From positions 9,149,247 through 9,213,246 of the forward strand of contig OX336354.1 of NCBI GenBank assembly GCA_946902875.1: a stretch of 64,000 nucleotides of DNA, given 5' to 3'. Shown piece after piece: positions 11,687 to 24,178 of this stretch (the stretch's first letter is position 1; each line of letters starts with the position of its first letter). Origin of the DNA: Nematopogon swammerdamellus. Lineage: Eukaryota > Arthropoda > Insecta > Lepidoptera > Adelidae. The notes beneath the pieces were generated by a model. That model worked only from the letters and a program-made list of their open reading frames with translations, was not told the DNA's origin and made no database searches. The position numbers and the translations under genes are program-made.

Positions 11687-12129
11687 ATTTGTCAAGCGGT
11701 GCGGGAGGGGTTTTCATTAAGCGATGTTAGTATGAAGGAATGGATTCGTGTCCTGACATGAATAAAACACGACTATGGTAAGGAGATTTCGATTGGTTTC
11801 TGCGTGTCCAGGTTCCGTACATGACTAGCATTAGCAAACACGGAATATGGTATCACGTATGTACAGAAATTAATATATATACAAAATTAAACAAAAATAT
11901 ATAAATAAAACACTCCGTCATGGCGCTAAAAGTCGACTTATTAATAGAGCACATGTAATAACATCAATTAATTTATATAACAAAAGCAACAGTTCTCTGC
12001 ATGCGGAGATGCACAATGGGTGCGGGGAAGTGGTGTTAAAACCACCGAAGTAGAGGTAAAGCGCATCGCTGACGAGCGAAACAGCTTTAGGTACCATGTG
12101 GAAGGTACGAAGAGGGTTTGTTTTCCCTC

Positions 12130-12412
12130 CAAAATCGAATTTATATCGTGTCACAAACGTGTCCAGTTCATACTAAAAACATAAAATTATCCTCCATACA
12201 AATTACGAGTCCGGACAGAAACGTGACACGGCCATACTACGAGGCAGCCGATCGATTTGTTCCTGCGTGACACAAACGTGTCCAGCCCATACTAAAAATC
12301 AAAATTCAATCTCCATACAAAATCGCGCTCCGTGACACGAACGTGTCATGGCCATACTAGGAGGCCACCGTTCGATTTGTTCCTGCGTGTCAGGATTGTG
12401 ACACGAGGAAAG
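12130..12412 (+). repeat. Second block of U3 array units next to the core promoter
   Basis: Two to three more units of the same family (GTGACACG, 'ggccatactacgaggc', 'gtccagcccatactaaaaa') end about 3 bp before the TATA box, so the array abuts the predicted promoter. Confidence 0.75.
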
Positions 12413-12414
12413 AT

Positions 12415-12481
12415 TATAAAAGGAGAGGGAGGGGAGCGTGGGGAGTTCAGTCTGTTTTGGGAGTCGAAGGAGACGGTCGTG
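12415..12481 (+). promoter_or_regulatory. LTR core promoter: TATA box, initiator, DPE-like motif
   Basis: TATAAAAG at 12415-12422, an arthropod-type initiator TTCAGTC with its A at 12449 (about 34 bp from the TATA start) and GGTCGTG at 12475-12481 (about +27 by my count, close to the DPE position). A purine-rich GGGAG stretch separates TATA and initiator. The right LTR has the same set at 35955-36021. Predicted transcription start 12449. Confidence 0.7.
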
Positions 12482-12498
12482 CGTATTTAGCGAGAGTC

Positions 12499-12507
12499 CA
12501 GGTACGA
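12499..12507 (+). other. Candidate splice donor in the R-region leader (CAG|GTACGA)
   Basis: A consensus donor with its GT at 12502-12503, 53 nt after the predicted start. The 53-nt leader has no ATG. The 17-base stretch GTCCAGGTACGAAAGTT recurs after the left LTR, giving a second donor at 15199. Joining to the acceptor before gag (24109-24110) would remove about 11.6 kb. The right LTR copy is at 36039-36047. Confidence 0.6.
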
Positions 12508-12654
12508 AAGTTGGTACTGCTCCGCTCGCGTGAGTTTTCGAATAAATTCGGGAAACGAAGTTTCGCTCGGCTTCGCTCGCGTGTATTTTCGGTTGGGTTT
12601 TATTAGTGAATATTTTCGCTCGGCTTCGCTCGCGTGTATTTTGATTGGGTTTTC

Positions 12655-13640
12655 TTAGTAAATGGTTTGGTAAAGAAACCGGTGAATATAATTAATTTAA
12701 TTTCGTAAAATTTAGTGTGGGAACTTCTGTAAAGCTTTCGGAGTTGCAGATGAAGGTGTCTGGATTCTGTAATTTTGGGGGTGATATAGGGGTTGTCAAC
12801 TAGTTTTACGGAAAATATTTTGGATGTTCTTTTTGAGCCTTTTGAGTTCTGGATGAAGGCGTCTGGATTCTGGAATCTTGACTGGTGATGGAAGGACTTC
12901 CAAAGAGCTTTTACAATGACACTATGTCCGAACTGGCTTACCATGAGGACTGGTACATTGGGAAGGTTTTCTTAGTACATAAATGATTTTGTAAAGAAAC
13001 CGGTGAATAGAGTTTGTTGTTTCGTAAATTTTAGTGTGGGAACTTCTGTAAAGCTTTCGGAGTTACAGATGAAGGTGTCTGGATTCTGTAATTTTGGGGG
13101 TGATATAGGGGTTTTCAACTAGTTTGCGAAAAATATTTTGGATGTTCTTTTTGAGCCTTTTGAGTTCTGGATGAAGGCGTCTGGATTCTGGAATCTTGAC
13201 TGGTGATGGAAGGACTTCCAAATAGCTTTTACAATGACACTATGTCCGAACTGGCCTACCATGAGGACTGGTACATTGGGAAGGTTTTAAATTGGATTAA
13301 CATATATTGTACTGGGACCTGATCTTAAATTACACGCAAATAAGGGAAGTCAGTGAATAGAGGTTGTTTAATTTCGTGAATATTAGTGTGGGGATCTCTG
13401 TAAAGCTTTCGGAGTTACAGATGAAGGTGTCTGGATTCTGTAATTTTGGGGGTGATATAGGGGTTGTCAACTAGTTTTACGGAAAATATTTTGGATGTTC
13501 TTTTTGAGCCTTTTGAGTTCTGGATGAAGGCGTCTGGATTCTGGAATCTTGACTGGTGATGGAAGGACTTCCAAAGAGCTTTTACAATGACACTATGTCC
13601 GAACTGGCCTACCACGAGGACTAGTACATTGGGAAGGTAT
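12655..13640 (+). repeat. Three tandem ~320-350-bp repeats in the transcribed part of the LTR
   Basis: Units share 'ttctgtaaagctttcggag', 'gaaggtgtctggattctg' and 'ttgactggtgatggaagg', with the 'aaagctttcgg' anchor near 12731, 13050 and 13402. Antisense ORFs of 113 and 66 residues over them are the same frame in different units and look like by-products. The right LTR carries them at 36195-37180. Confidence 0.85.
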
Positions 13641-16600
13641 TTTAAAATATAGGGAAAATTAAAAGAAACAAAACCCGATTTTTAAATTCGTAAATTCTAC
13701 GTATATAAGAGTGTTTGAACCACGCGTAATTATTAAAAAATATGTCGGTTTTAAATATGTAAAATCAGTGGTTTTACCGTATTTTGACATAAAAGTATAT
13801 TTTTATTAAGTGTTAACTTCGCGAATAGATTCAGTGGCGGGTGTTGTGGTTTCGTTTGAATTTAATATTTTACGCTATTCTATTGGTAATGGTGTTTTAT
13901 TTAAGGTGATTTTAGTGAATCGTGTCAAACCGATTAGGATAGTGAAATTCTAAGGTAAATTTTGTAATATATATGTACATGCAACATTCTGGCTAGTTAC
14001 GTTTTAGGTCGTGGGGAGATTGCGTAAATCAGGTTTAAATATACCTGTATAGGTTATATAGATTATGATCAGCACACAATTTTAATAAACCCTTAAGAAA
14101 ATATTCCTAAATGATTTCGGTGAAAGGTGGACCCCTGACCGCATCATTTGGAATAAAACAATTTCTGTAGGTATATCAATAGATAGCCACAGAAATGTAA
14201 ACCATAACATACACTATACACTCACAATTAAAAGTATACACTTCTGCCTTTAGGGAGGACAAAAGAATATCTTTTGAACTCCAACATAACACTACGAGAT
14301 TAAATTGGTAAATCTGTCTGAAGATGTATATTTTGTACAGATTAGAAAACGGGGACTCCTAGGAACAAATAATAAATTTGTAACTTAAGTACAAATTTAT
14401 CTGCGTTGGGAGTCACGGGGACTGGCGATGGATAAATATCGTATGGACAGAGGGTCCATACGAATTTAGTGGAGCCAGTTCCACAAACCCCTTCAGGGGG
14501 GGTTTCAATAAAAGTTTGTATTGTTGAAGTTCTAAAATATAGAAGAAAATATAAACAATAGATTTCATCTATTGAATGGCACAACAAAATTAAGCTATCA
14601 AGTAATACATTGATCATAATTTAATAATAACAATAACACAAACATCAGAACACTTTTCATTTCGAATTTTGGCGGGTCTCACAAGCTCGCAAGCGAGGCG
14701 CGTGAGCGCGCTGTCGAAGCGTGCACATAGAACACAGAGGGAAACCAGAAGGGTTTAATGACTATAGATGAATGAGCAATTAGTTTAGTAAGTGTTTTAA
14801 ATGTTGATATTAGAATTTACTAGAATAGATTTAGGAAATGAGAGTTAGTACTCTGAGTTATTACGGTACACAACGACTTTCTGGAAAGGAAGTAATAATT
14901 GGGTCCATTTTACAGGAAATATGTGTACGAATTAGCGACACTGTTTCTGACAAACCTAGAGATCACTTGAAAGCTATACGCTGGCCATATTTCGATTCTT
15001 TATATTCTAGTTGTTCTAGAGCTATAGAGTTGATTTTTTAATAATTCTGCCTTTAATATCTAAGGTAAAACAATAGGTATAGGGTAGAGGTTATTACAGT
15101 AGTGCGCGTGACCAGCATATAAAAAAAAAATTATGTAAAAATAAGTTCTTTTTAGTTATAGTAGTGTTATCATAAATCCATGGAATTCTAAGGTCCAGGT
15201 ACGAAAGTTATCGCGGGTGTGCCCGTGACCATGGTTTAGGAAAGTTTAAAATGTGTAGATATATATATATAAACGTTTTGTAATGGTCTGACACGAGAAA
15301 TCTTATTATTTTGTGCCAAAACGTAATTTGCGAGCGAATTGTATGGTTACGATTCGTAATGTAAGTCTAGGCGTGCCCAGTCTACTGCCAGTAAACATCG
15401 GAGCAGTTTCCAGCAGATGACATCTAACTATGGTTTGGTCCATAGCAACAATGTGAGTTATTCCATTATCCGGCGAGATTACAAAATAAGTGTTTCTTTT
15501 CAGAGGGAAAATGTTGTACGTAATTGTGAAATGATTTACATGACCTACGCAATTACATCGTCATAAGTATGTTATTAGCCATTTATTATAAAAAGAAATT
15601 TTAATGTCACTTGCATAATGATTATTTGTTCTATGGAAAAGTGGAACTGGAGAATTATTGATTGATGAGCGCTTGGCCAGGGCCACAGAATACTTGCGGG
15701 CGCAGGGCTACCAAATTTTTGAAAGACTAGTGTGGACTGGTTTTAAAGATGAAGCATGTTTGGGTGCATTGTGTGTTTAAAGAAATTCGTGCTAAAGGGT
15801 TTGGGAAGTTTAATCTGACTTGTTTAATTATCTTGTTCAAAAAAAAAAAAAAGAAGGAAATTGAAAGTAATAATATGTGGTGCACGGAGTCGTATTATGC
15901 AGATGTTATTTATGTATGTGTCACATTATGTATTGAATTGTTTTGGAATAAAACGAACAGATACTAAGGTCTTTGTGGCGCAGCGCTGATTGCTCTGCTT
16001 GCCTGATCTGTCGGAGGGGGAAGCGTGTGATGTGTGTATGTATGTATGATTTCTATTACTTTGTTATTATGTGGAAATTACAATCACGAAATTTGAAGTA
16101 AGAAGGTGGAATATTTTTTGGCAACCCTACACAAGTTTGTAAATTTCGTGTTGATTAGGCCCATGAGGAGAGAACCATGGTCAAGAAAGATTGATTTATG
16201 GGTGCACGTGTTGTACTGTTTGTGTTTGATCATTAGTTTCGTTTGGCGTAAGTGTACGAATGACACTTATCTCTTTCCCACTAGTATAAAGTGTATGCAA
16301 TGCAAGTAAGAGTTAGAACGGGACAGTAGACTAGAGCGCTATTTTAGACTTGCTCTTCTAGTGGGGTATGAATGAGAGAGAGGGAGATACGATTTATATA
16401 CGAGACTAACAAAAGTTAGAGAATTTAGTCACGTGATCGGTGCAGGTGTTTGGTTTAGACAAAAAAAAATGGAGAAGAGCGTGGTTTAGCTCAGATTGCT
16501 AATGCATTGATGCTTGTCTGGTTTGTGTACATTGGTAAAAGAGTGGAATGAATATTGGTATATATATAATTGTCAGAGGCAATGAAATAGCAGTGCTGAG

Positions 16601-17220
16601 AAAGAAAAATTTTTTTTTCATGTTTAGGTAAACGAAATGAATAGTGAATGATGAGTAGGTAAATGTATGTTAGATTTTACTGTTAATTTTTTGGGTAATT
16701 TGTGTATTTTTAAATGTGTGCATAATAAACTGTGCGAGTATCATACCACAGTGGGTGTTTGTATATGAAATGGTTTTACTTGATTAAATCAATACATATT
16801 GATTTATTACTTCGTGACTTTATGTGTTGCTGTGCGATAAGACGACGGACTAGCCACCTCTCGTTTTGTCATGACTTACTCGAATGTTGTACAGACGGAT
16901 GCGTTTTGTACTATCGTGCGTAGTTACTGGGAAAAGTGTCGCAACTGTACTTGCGACGTGCTACACCTCAGTGGTGAGTAGCTGTGACAACGTGTCTTTC
17001 GTTTTGTTGAAGATAAAGATTACATATTTATCTAGTATGAATGGTTGTGTACGGTTTGACTGGATGGATTGTCAACGCACGTTGACTAGACCGTTTTGAT
17101 CATTTTGTGACGCAGGGACATACGCTCATTGGACGGATTGTTGCTATTTTAACATGATTCAAGTATACTATGCGGAGACTCTGTTGAGTTGATGACCGAG
17201 CAGGGCGTAGCTCGCGCGCG

Positions 17221-17290
17221 CGTCCTGCGGGCGCGGGGACAGAGTTCGCAACACCATCACGCCGTTGGAGGTGCGGCGTGGTTAGCGAAG
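17221..17290 (+). repeat. U3-like fragment in the leader
   Basis: About 70 bp with 'tgcgggcgcggggac' and 'atcacgccgttgga' in the same order as LTR positions 10322-10392, but diverged. Either an ancient internal duplication of U3 or a capture from a related element. Confidence 0.65.
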
Positions 17291-17926
17291 TATTTGAAGA
17301 ATAGGAAGGCCATTAGCGATGTTAACAGTAGTACGGTTCTTCTGTTGTGTCAAGTATCTCGTCGGGAAAACAATGCGCAGAAAATACAATTTATTTTGTC
17401 ATGCACTGAGTCTTGAGATGTGTATGGGTTGAGTGATCGGCGTTGTGCCTCGGTTAATATAGTATTAAGCGGCATAGCATAGAATATTACAAGTTGTAGG
17501 ATGCAGGTTTGTGCACAAAAAGCGAATGAGGAAATCGTTTTGCGGGGCCTACGCTGTCTGCTTGTATGTCTGCCTGTTCTACTAAAGTTGATATTTGTTT
17601 CAGGGTAAATGTAGAGTTCTGTAGAATGGTTGTGTCTGTCCGTTCTACTAGAATTGACAGTTAATTCGGAAGGAATGTGGAGTTCTGTAATAAGTGTATG
17701 TAGATTTTGTTTCTGTCAGTACTCCTGGAGTGCAATTGAGGGTTTTATTGTTGTGCTGTGTCATTGTAAAGCATTGGGATGCTATGAGTTCGTTTTACGT
17801 CTGGTTCTATAGTGCCACTTAAACATTAATAATATGAACATGCCGGCTACAGCGTCAGAAACTTGCAGTTTCATAAGAACAAATGAGAGGCCGGACGGTT
17901 ACAATTTGGAATTGTCGCCAGGCGAG

Positions 17927-18266
17927 GCGAATTTGTTGGGGCGCATCGGGAGATTTTTTTTACTGATGAATTAAAAAACTTTTATCAAGTAATATGTTAA
18001 GAAGAGAGTATAGTTTTACGCTAGTATATAGGAGTGATTGTGAGTGAGGCGGAACTTTGCGGATGACGAATCGCGCTTTGTAGGGAAAGAAAAAAAAAAA
18101 AAAACGAACTTGCGATGTTTTGCTTCTTGCGAATTTGTTGGGGCGCATCGGGAGATTTTTTTACTGAAGAATTAAAATTTTATCAAGTAATATGTTGAGA
18201 AGAGAGAGTAGTTTTATGCTAGTAGAAAGGGGTGACTGTGAGTGAGGCGAAACTCTGCGGATGGCG
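17927..18266 (+). repeat. Direct repeat of ~140 bp in the leader
   Basis: Copies 17927-18066 and 18129-18266 share 'gcgaatttgttggggcgc', 'atcaagtaatatgtt' and 'gtgagtgaggcg'; offset 202 bp; roughly 90 percent alike by eye. Confidence 0.75.
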
Positions 18267-21200
18267 AGTGACGGACTGGCCACTTCTCACCTTGGCACGG
18301 TTATACTGTTAGGTAGTGTGGGAAAAGGACCCTGTATCTTGTTGCAATGTGAAGGTTGACTTGCCTGGATGCAGCATGTTGGTATGTGTGGGAGATAGGA
18401 TTTATGGATGCCATGTCGGAGTGTTGGTTATCTGTGGAGTTGAATATACGTTAGTGTGGTCAGCAGTATAACGCTGTTTATTTCACTGCTTGGAATGTGG
18501 GTTGGAATAAAAAATATATATCAGTTTGTGATTGTATGTATTTGTCAAGCAGTAATGTATATAATTGGCTGTAGAGCAGAAGTTTGATATTAGATGTAAC
18601 GTTTCAGCTAATTAGAACATTATAATTGTGCCAATTAACATAGATAATGGAAGGGACTACAGTTTTACAACGATTCAGAAAGATGAAGTTATAAGTGTTT
18701 GTTGAAAATCAAGCAAGAAGGCTATTAAGCGCCTAGTCCGAGGCGACACGCAATAGAATTACTAGTTGACGGTTTGTTGCGGTGTGATGTTGAAGGCGTA
18801 TTTCACTATCCAACGGTGTAGATCCATTTTATCAACTTAGTTATGGATTGGAAATGTTGGATGGTATGTATTTGAGGAAGTATGTTTGTGCTAATGTAGG
18901 TATATGAATTCCGTGTTAATTGAAGTCATATATTTTGTGTATGGGAACGAAGCATAAATATTTGTCTAGTTGAAGGAGTTTGTTCATTTTATAAAAGCGA
19001 GTACATGAATATAATAGTATTTGTGTATTCGTACAACGTGATTGGGCGTTAGAATATAAGATAGTCGTATCTTGTCTCACTAACATTATTGGGGTAATTG
19101 AATGGATGTGATGGCGGTCTAATAGAAAACGTATGTATTAACATTTTCTATGTAGAAATTCAGTTCTGAAGATGTGGATTATTGAATTCCGCTAATTACT
19201 TTATGTCAACGTATTGACTGAAAAGGGAGGTTTTCCTATATTAAGTATTCTGTCTGCGGATGTCGGAGCGAGACACTGTTGTCCAGTCGGAATTTTGACC
19301 TGACGTGCTCAGTCCATTACCACTGGAAGTGGACAGCAGGTGTTACCTGTTTGTGGGTAATTTGTATGTGAGCTGGTTGCTTGGGAAAATTACGTGAATA
19401 AAGGTGTGGGTGTGAAAGTTGCCAGGAAGAACACGTTGGTGCCACCATTTTGAGTAGAAGATTGATACGGTTGTATGGATGATTCGAGTTTGGTTCGGTT
19501 CAGTGTGGCCGACACTAACGGGGTAGGCATTCGTGTGTAACCTGTTCCGCCAAATTATTAGAGCAAATAGCTTAGATATTATAATTAGATTATTATATTA
19601 TTTTAAATACGATTTAGATATTGAAAGAATGGCGTGAGATCGTACATTAGCCGGTCATTCATTAGATTCACACAAGATACAAAACCGTGATGGCGTTTCG
19701 GTTCAAGGCTTTCCGAGAATCAATATGCGATTGGAAAATCAATTAAATGTGGAAGTTATAGAAAAGCTTTATAGAAAATCCATATTCCAAACTGATCTTC
19801 TTATGTGGAAATCTGTAAAATGATAAAACTTGTATGAAATGCCCGGATATTTAATTCCACATTTTATCTTGAAAATCATTTAAAAATGGATAATTCCATA
19901 TAAATGGTAACGTTGCTGTGGTTGTGTATTAACTGACTCAGGGCGCCCGGTTCAAAAATATTTGAAGGAATATGGATCTTATCGCGAACAATAAGAACCA
20001 ATGACAGTGTTTGTTTTGCTTTCACAGCGTAAGGGGACCAGACTTGCGTACTAAAACAAATAAGTACCAACCTTACGGAGTGAAATTCGGAGTAAATCCG
20101 AAAAGGAGAAAAAAGGGGAAAGAAAATAAGCCGAATGGAGAAAGATTTGGTAGGGTACTCAAATACTCAAGAACCCGGGAAAATGGGAAAAAAGAAGGGA
20201 AAAGGGAAAATTTTAAAATTAGGAAATAAACATACCCACAGTTCACAATGTTCACATCATAGTGACATCTGAAAGGAAGTGGTTAAAAGGCAGGGAGGGA
20301 GTGAGGAGTTATGAAAAATGCTTAATGATTTTGCAGAAGCAAATTATACTTATACAATACTAGTATTATGTTTAGAAGTGAGTTTTGTGAAACATGGAGT
20401 ATTCTATTTACTTGCCATCTATTGGTGTATTAGTGAAGTTTTGACATTACAACGTAGAAAATTTTGTTGGGCATTGTTATACATAGTGAGATAGGTGTCG
20501 CTGGAACAAAATAATTATATTTAAAATTCAAATTAAACTTTTCCTCCCTTTTACAAAAGTAAACATCAGGGCCCCTGCCGTGCTGGTTTCGCTCGCACGA
20601 CGAGTTCGGGTTGCGTTCGACTCGATCGATCGCACGAAGCAAATTATTTTGGTACCGGCGTACGGGTGAGTGCGCATGCGAATGTTGTACAGGTGACGAA
20701 ATTATCGAACGAGTGTCGATCCACCAATCTTGCCACTATTAAATTTTACTAAATGTATTATGCTACCTAGAATGCAAAGCGCTCATTTTGTTAGGTATCA
20801 AACGGTCAATATAGTATGTATACTATTTTTCAGAATCTTTATGATAATTAAAAGAGGAAAAAGAGTATAAATTGAACACCCCGATATTTAAGAGTAGCTA
20901 TTTAGTATTGGTAAAAATTACATCGTGGTAACACACGTGATGTTGGTTGTCGGTCGGTCAGCCAGTTGTGTGAGTGATGATGACAAACATTTTGAATCTC
21001 TTCCCCTCAACCCTCCGCCCTTCCTCCAGCCATATTACCTAGCCACAAAAATACCCCGATAACGGTACTAACGAGGTGAGACCGCGGTGAAGTGCGGAGG
21101 AAAGCGCATTTATTCGAGGAGAGGAGGTGCCTAGCCTATAATGCCTATATAGAAATTCCGACGGGTAATACATAGCTGTAGATACCTAACTATCTAAAAT

Positions 21201-21406
21201 AAATAACTCCTGTATGTACCTATCTATTATTATCATACTTGGTTATACACTATAGCTCCACTACCGGTCACCTATAATTTAGTTACATAGGTAGGTACAT
21301 ACTTAGATAGGCACTGTCAAATTGATATGAGTCGTGTACTTAGAACACAAGACTTTATTGCGCATTAACTACGGTACCGTGCATGTGAGCCGGTCGGTAT
21401 TAATGA

Positions 21407-21690
21407 TAGTGGCCCCGCTGCGTTTCTCCCCGTGCGTGTAGAGGGGGAGGCGGCTGGGGAGGGGGAACATGATGCCGTGCTGAGGGGCGGCGGGCTGGCC
21501 CCTGTCGCATTGTCGTGGTCCTTCCGCCGAGTCGTGCGGAGGGGTGGGTCTTCGTGCTTGCTTGCTGCTTGAAGTGGTTGGGTGTGTGTGGCGCGGCACC
21601 GGTTGCTCTGCTTGCCCCGGTTGTCGGGTTGATGGTCGGGATGTGGCGTGTGGTATGTGTGGTGTGTTGTGTGTGTGTGTGTGTGCCTGG
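21407..21690 (+). repeat. Relative of the 'ccccgattgtcggg' repeat family inside the leader
   Basis: Shows 'gttgctctgcttgccccgg', 'ttgtcggg' and a TG microsatellite in the order seen at 2700-2990 and 50600-50925. It is GC-enriched and diverged. The small overlapping ORFs at 21369-21769 come from this repeat. Confidence 0.55.
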
Positions 21691-24100
21691 GTACAGACTT
21701 TATTCTTGTTTTATTTTAGTGATGGGTACGTGGGTGCCTACTTGTATTTTGTCTATAGTATTTGAGTGAATACTTAATGAATGAAGGAATGAACAACTTG
21801 TAGATGGAATGATACATGTTTGAATGCCTCTACACTAGATTCAAAGAAGGGAATCATTAATTTGGCATGTGATCAACCTTGAGATTTTCTAAACTGTCGC
21901 AGGGGATGATCAGGAACGATCGGGTGTTTGGGTGAGCGTATGCGTCGAGATGACTCGGGGTCCGGGTTCACATTTCGTGCAACATTGCCAGTGACTGTCA
22001 GGGTGTGGTGGAGCGACGTTCGAGTTCGAATGGACCGCGAGACCGTTTCGTGCACTCACTCGCTTGTACATTTGACGGATGCGACGGTGCCATTTGTGCC
22101 TACTCGTTCACTTTGCTCGAGCTCGTCGATCGAGTGGAGTTGCCACGGTCGGGCTGCTGAATGTATAGCCTAATGGATGGCAATGTTAAGGGTATGAGAG
22201 TTGCATTAATCCGAATTAGTTTAAATTTATATTATTTATTTGAGGTTTACCATAACTAAAGATCTTGAACTTGCTCATTGATGAGTATTTTGAAAGGAAA
22301 AGTGACAGCGTAAAGTTTCGGCGCAAAGGTGTTTATATATTTTGTAGGGGGTTTTATATAAATACCTTGGTTCGTATTAATCGGCAACGGTCTGTGTCGG
22401 ACTGCTGCTGGACGTGAGCATTTCCAGGGGGTTTCCCACCTCGCTCGGTGTTTCACTTTAAATTTATTCTGCTCCTGCCTACCTATGGGGTTATAGGTTC
22501 ACTTAACTGAAGGAGGAGCATCCCATTTTATGCTTGGGCGTGGTCGACGATCGGGTGTCTGTCTGCTTATATATTATCGGATAAACGACGAATGTGCTCG
22601 GACATTGCATATGATTGCGCAACAATTGTTGGAATGAAATTATGGATATTTACTTATATTTGTATGTGTAAGATTGTTTGGATAACCTATGTTGTAATTG
22701 GGCATTGCCAATGGACGAGCATACTAGAGAAGTAATGTGTATGCATTCTGAGTGAACGGTTTCGGATGAGTGAATGTGTGAGGGGATGATCAGTGCCTGA
22801 AACTTTGAAGTTCGTTACTTCCAGGAATTCATAACGGAAAGTGTGAATTGGTAAAAGTTTGAATCGGGGTTAAAAGATAATTTCTCACAGAATAGTTTGC
22901 GAGTGGAATTGTAAGGGGAATTACGGGGTTTGAGTGATTTAGGGGATTAGGCATTGGATGGGTACTTGCTGAAGTAACAAAAAATCGGAGGAAGACTTAA
23001 AAAAAAAAAAAAAAAAGGGGAAATTTTAAGAGTTAGTTGTGCAATTAGACCGGTTAATTGCATCGGTTGCGGAGTCCGTGGTGTTGGCCGTAGCATAATA
23101 TGGATGTGGTGCCACGTTGGTGCTATTCTTTGGTCGATTATTAATTTTAAATTTTCCAAATTCCAATAAAATTTAGACTAGGTAAGCATTCGTTGCATGA
23201 TAAACTAGGGTTTAAGTCTGAAGAGGAGACTCAGATGCATGCTGTTATCCAAATTTACAGAATGAATTTCAGATGCGGATGTGTTTATTCTTGAAAGCAA
23301 ATTCAAGAATCAGTTCAACAATTGAACGAGGAATATAATCACAAGTTGTGACAATTGAATAATAATATATGTTGCATGACGTTTTGAAATAAGTAATATT
23401 AAGTATGTGTGAATATACGAATAATGGTTAGTATAAAATTGCGTTTTGGCACAAAATATTATAAAATCACTTTAATATGATAATTTTAAAAGAATTAAAC
23501 CACCCCGCTACTGTAGCTTTATTGATTAACTTTAAGAAGTTAGACTGTTTGTTTGGGGATCGATATTGTCTCGGATTTAGAAAAAAAAAAAAAAATGAGA
23601 AACATCGATTTCTAAGCAATGCTTGGCGTTCTTTGTCTATGCTATAAGTAGAATATTTGCTTGCGGCAAAGCGAAATAAGAGAAAGGGGAATTCCTGAAA
23701 ATAGGTCGTGATAAATAAGAAATGAAATCCTAGTAATAAAAAAAAAAAATAATAATAATAATAATATCAAAACGAAAAAAATTTTTTTAAAAGTAAAATT
23801 GTTAAAATTGATAAAATAAATTACTAAACACTAACAAAACTTAATCAATTTATATAATACAAACAACATTATAAGGTAATCACATTGGAAAGAGAAAACA
23901 GGGATTCCCAAATTTCTTTAATGAAACTACATATAGGAAATTCTATTCTAAAAAAAAAAAAAATTCTAAGTTAAAATAAAGACAACACAAGCATTATTCT
24001 ACACTTAAAAATTTATAATGGCATAGACAAATAATATTATTATATGCTAAATTACTATTTTGTTCTGAAAACAAGTAATTAGTAATTAATTATAAATTAA

Positions 24101-24110
24101 AAATTTCCAG
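24101..24110 (+). other. Candidate splice acceptor before gag
   Basis: 'aaatttccag' ends at 24110. The next ATG downstream is the gag start at 24179, with none between, so a mRNA spliced here would have a ~121-nt ATG-free 5' UTR when joined to the 53-nt LTR leader. Confidence 0.6.
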
Positions 24111-24178
24111 ACTTAAGAAGAATTCACACAAACAAGACATTATACAACATTCAGACATAAATTTACAAATAATACTAC

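Larger units (their letters stand above)
9953..15098 (+). repeat. 5' long terminal repeat (5,146 bp)
   Basis: Starts TGTGATGG and ends TTATTACA; the ends form a short imperfect inverted repeat (TGTgAT/TGTaAT). By the predicted start site at 12449, U3 is about 2.5 kb (9953-12448) and R plus U5 about 2.65 kb. U3 holds GC-rich blocks with TGAGGTA motifs and an array of ~119-bp units. The transcribed part holds three ~320-350-bp repeats. Candidate AATAAA signals are at 14084, 14152 and 14507. Antisense ORFs in the LTR match nothing known. Confidence 0.93.
15099..24178 (+). other. 9.1-kb leader of the retroelement, no convincing gene
   Basis: G/T-rich on the plus strand (one sampled line, 18361-18420, has 22 G and 7 C), in contrast to the A-rich gag-pol. 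The longest ORFs are about 60-85 residues and match nothing I know. It contains relatives of a dispersed repeat family (15966-16050, 21407-21690), a U3-like piece (17221-17290), a ~200-bp direct repeat (17927-18066 and 18129-18266), a second donor-like site at 15199 and a 22-bp inverted repeat pair at its ends (15308-15329 and 23436-23457). No tRNA-type primer binding site beginning TGG follows the LTR. Confidence 0.75.

Noticed and set aside
12603..13615. Minus-strand ORFs of 113 and 66 aa in the LTR
   Set aside because: The same antisense frame recurs in the tandem units and in both LTRs only because the DNA is repeated. No domain is recognised and it opposes the LTR promoter.
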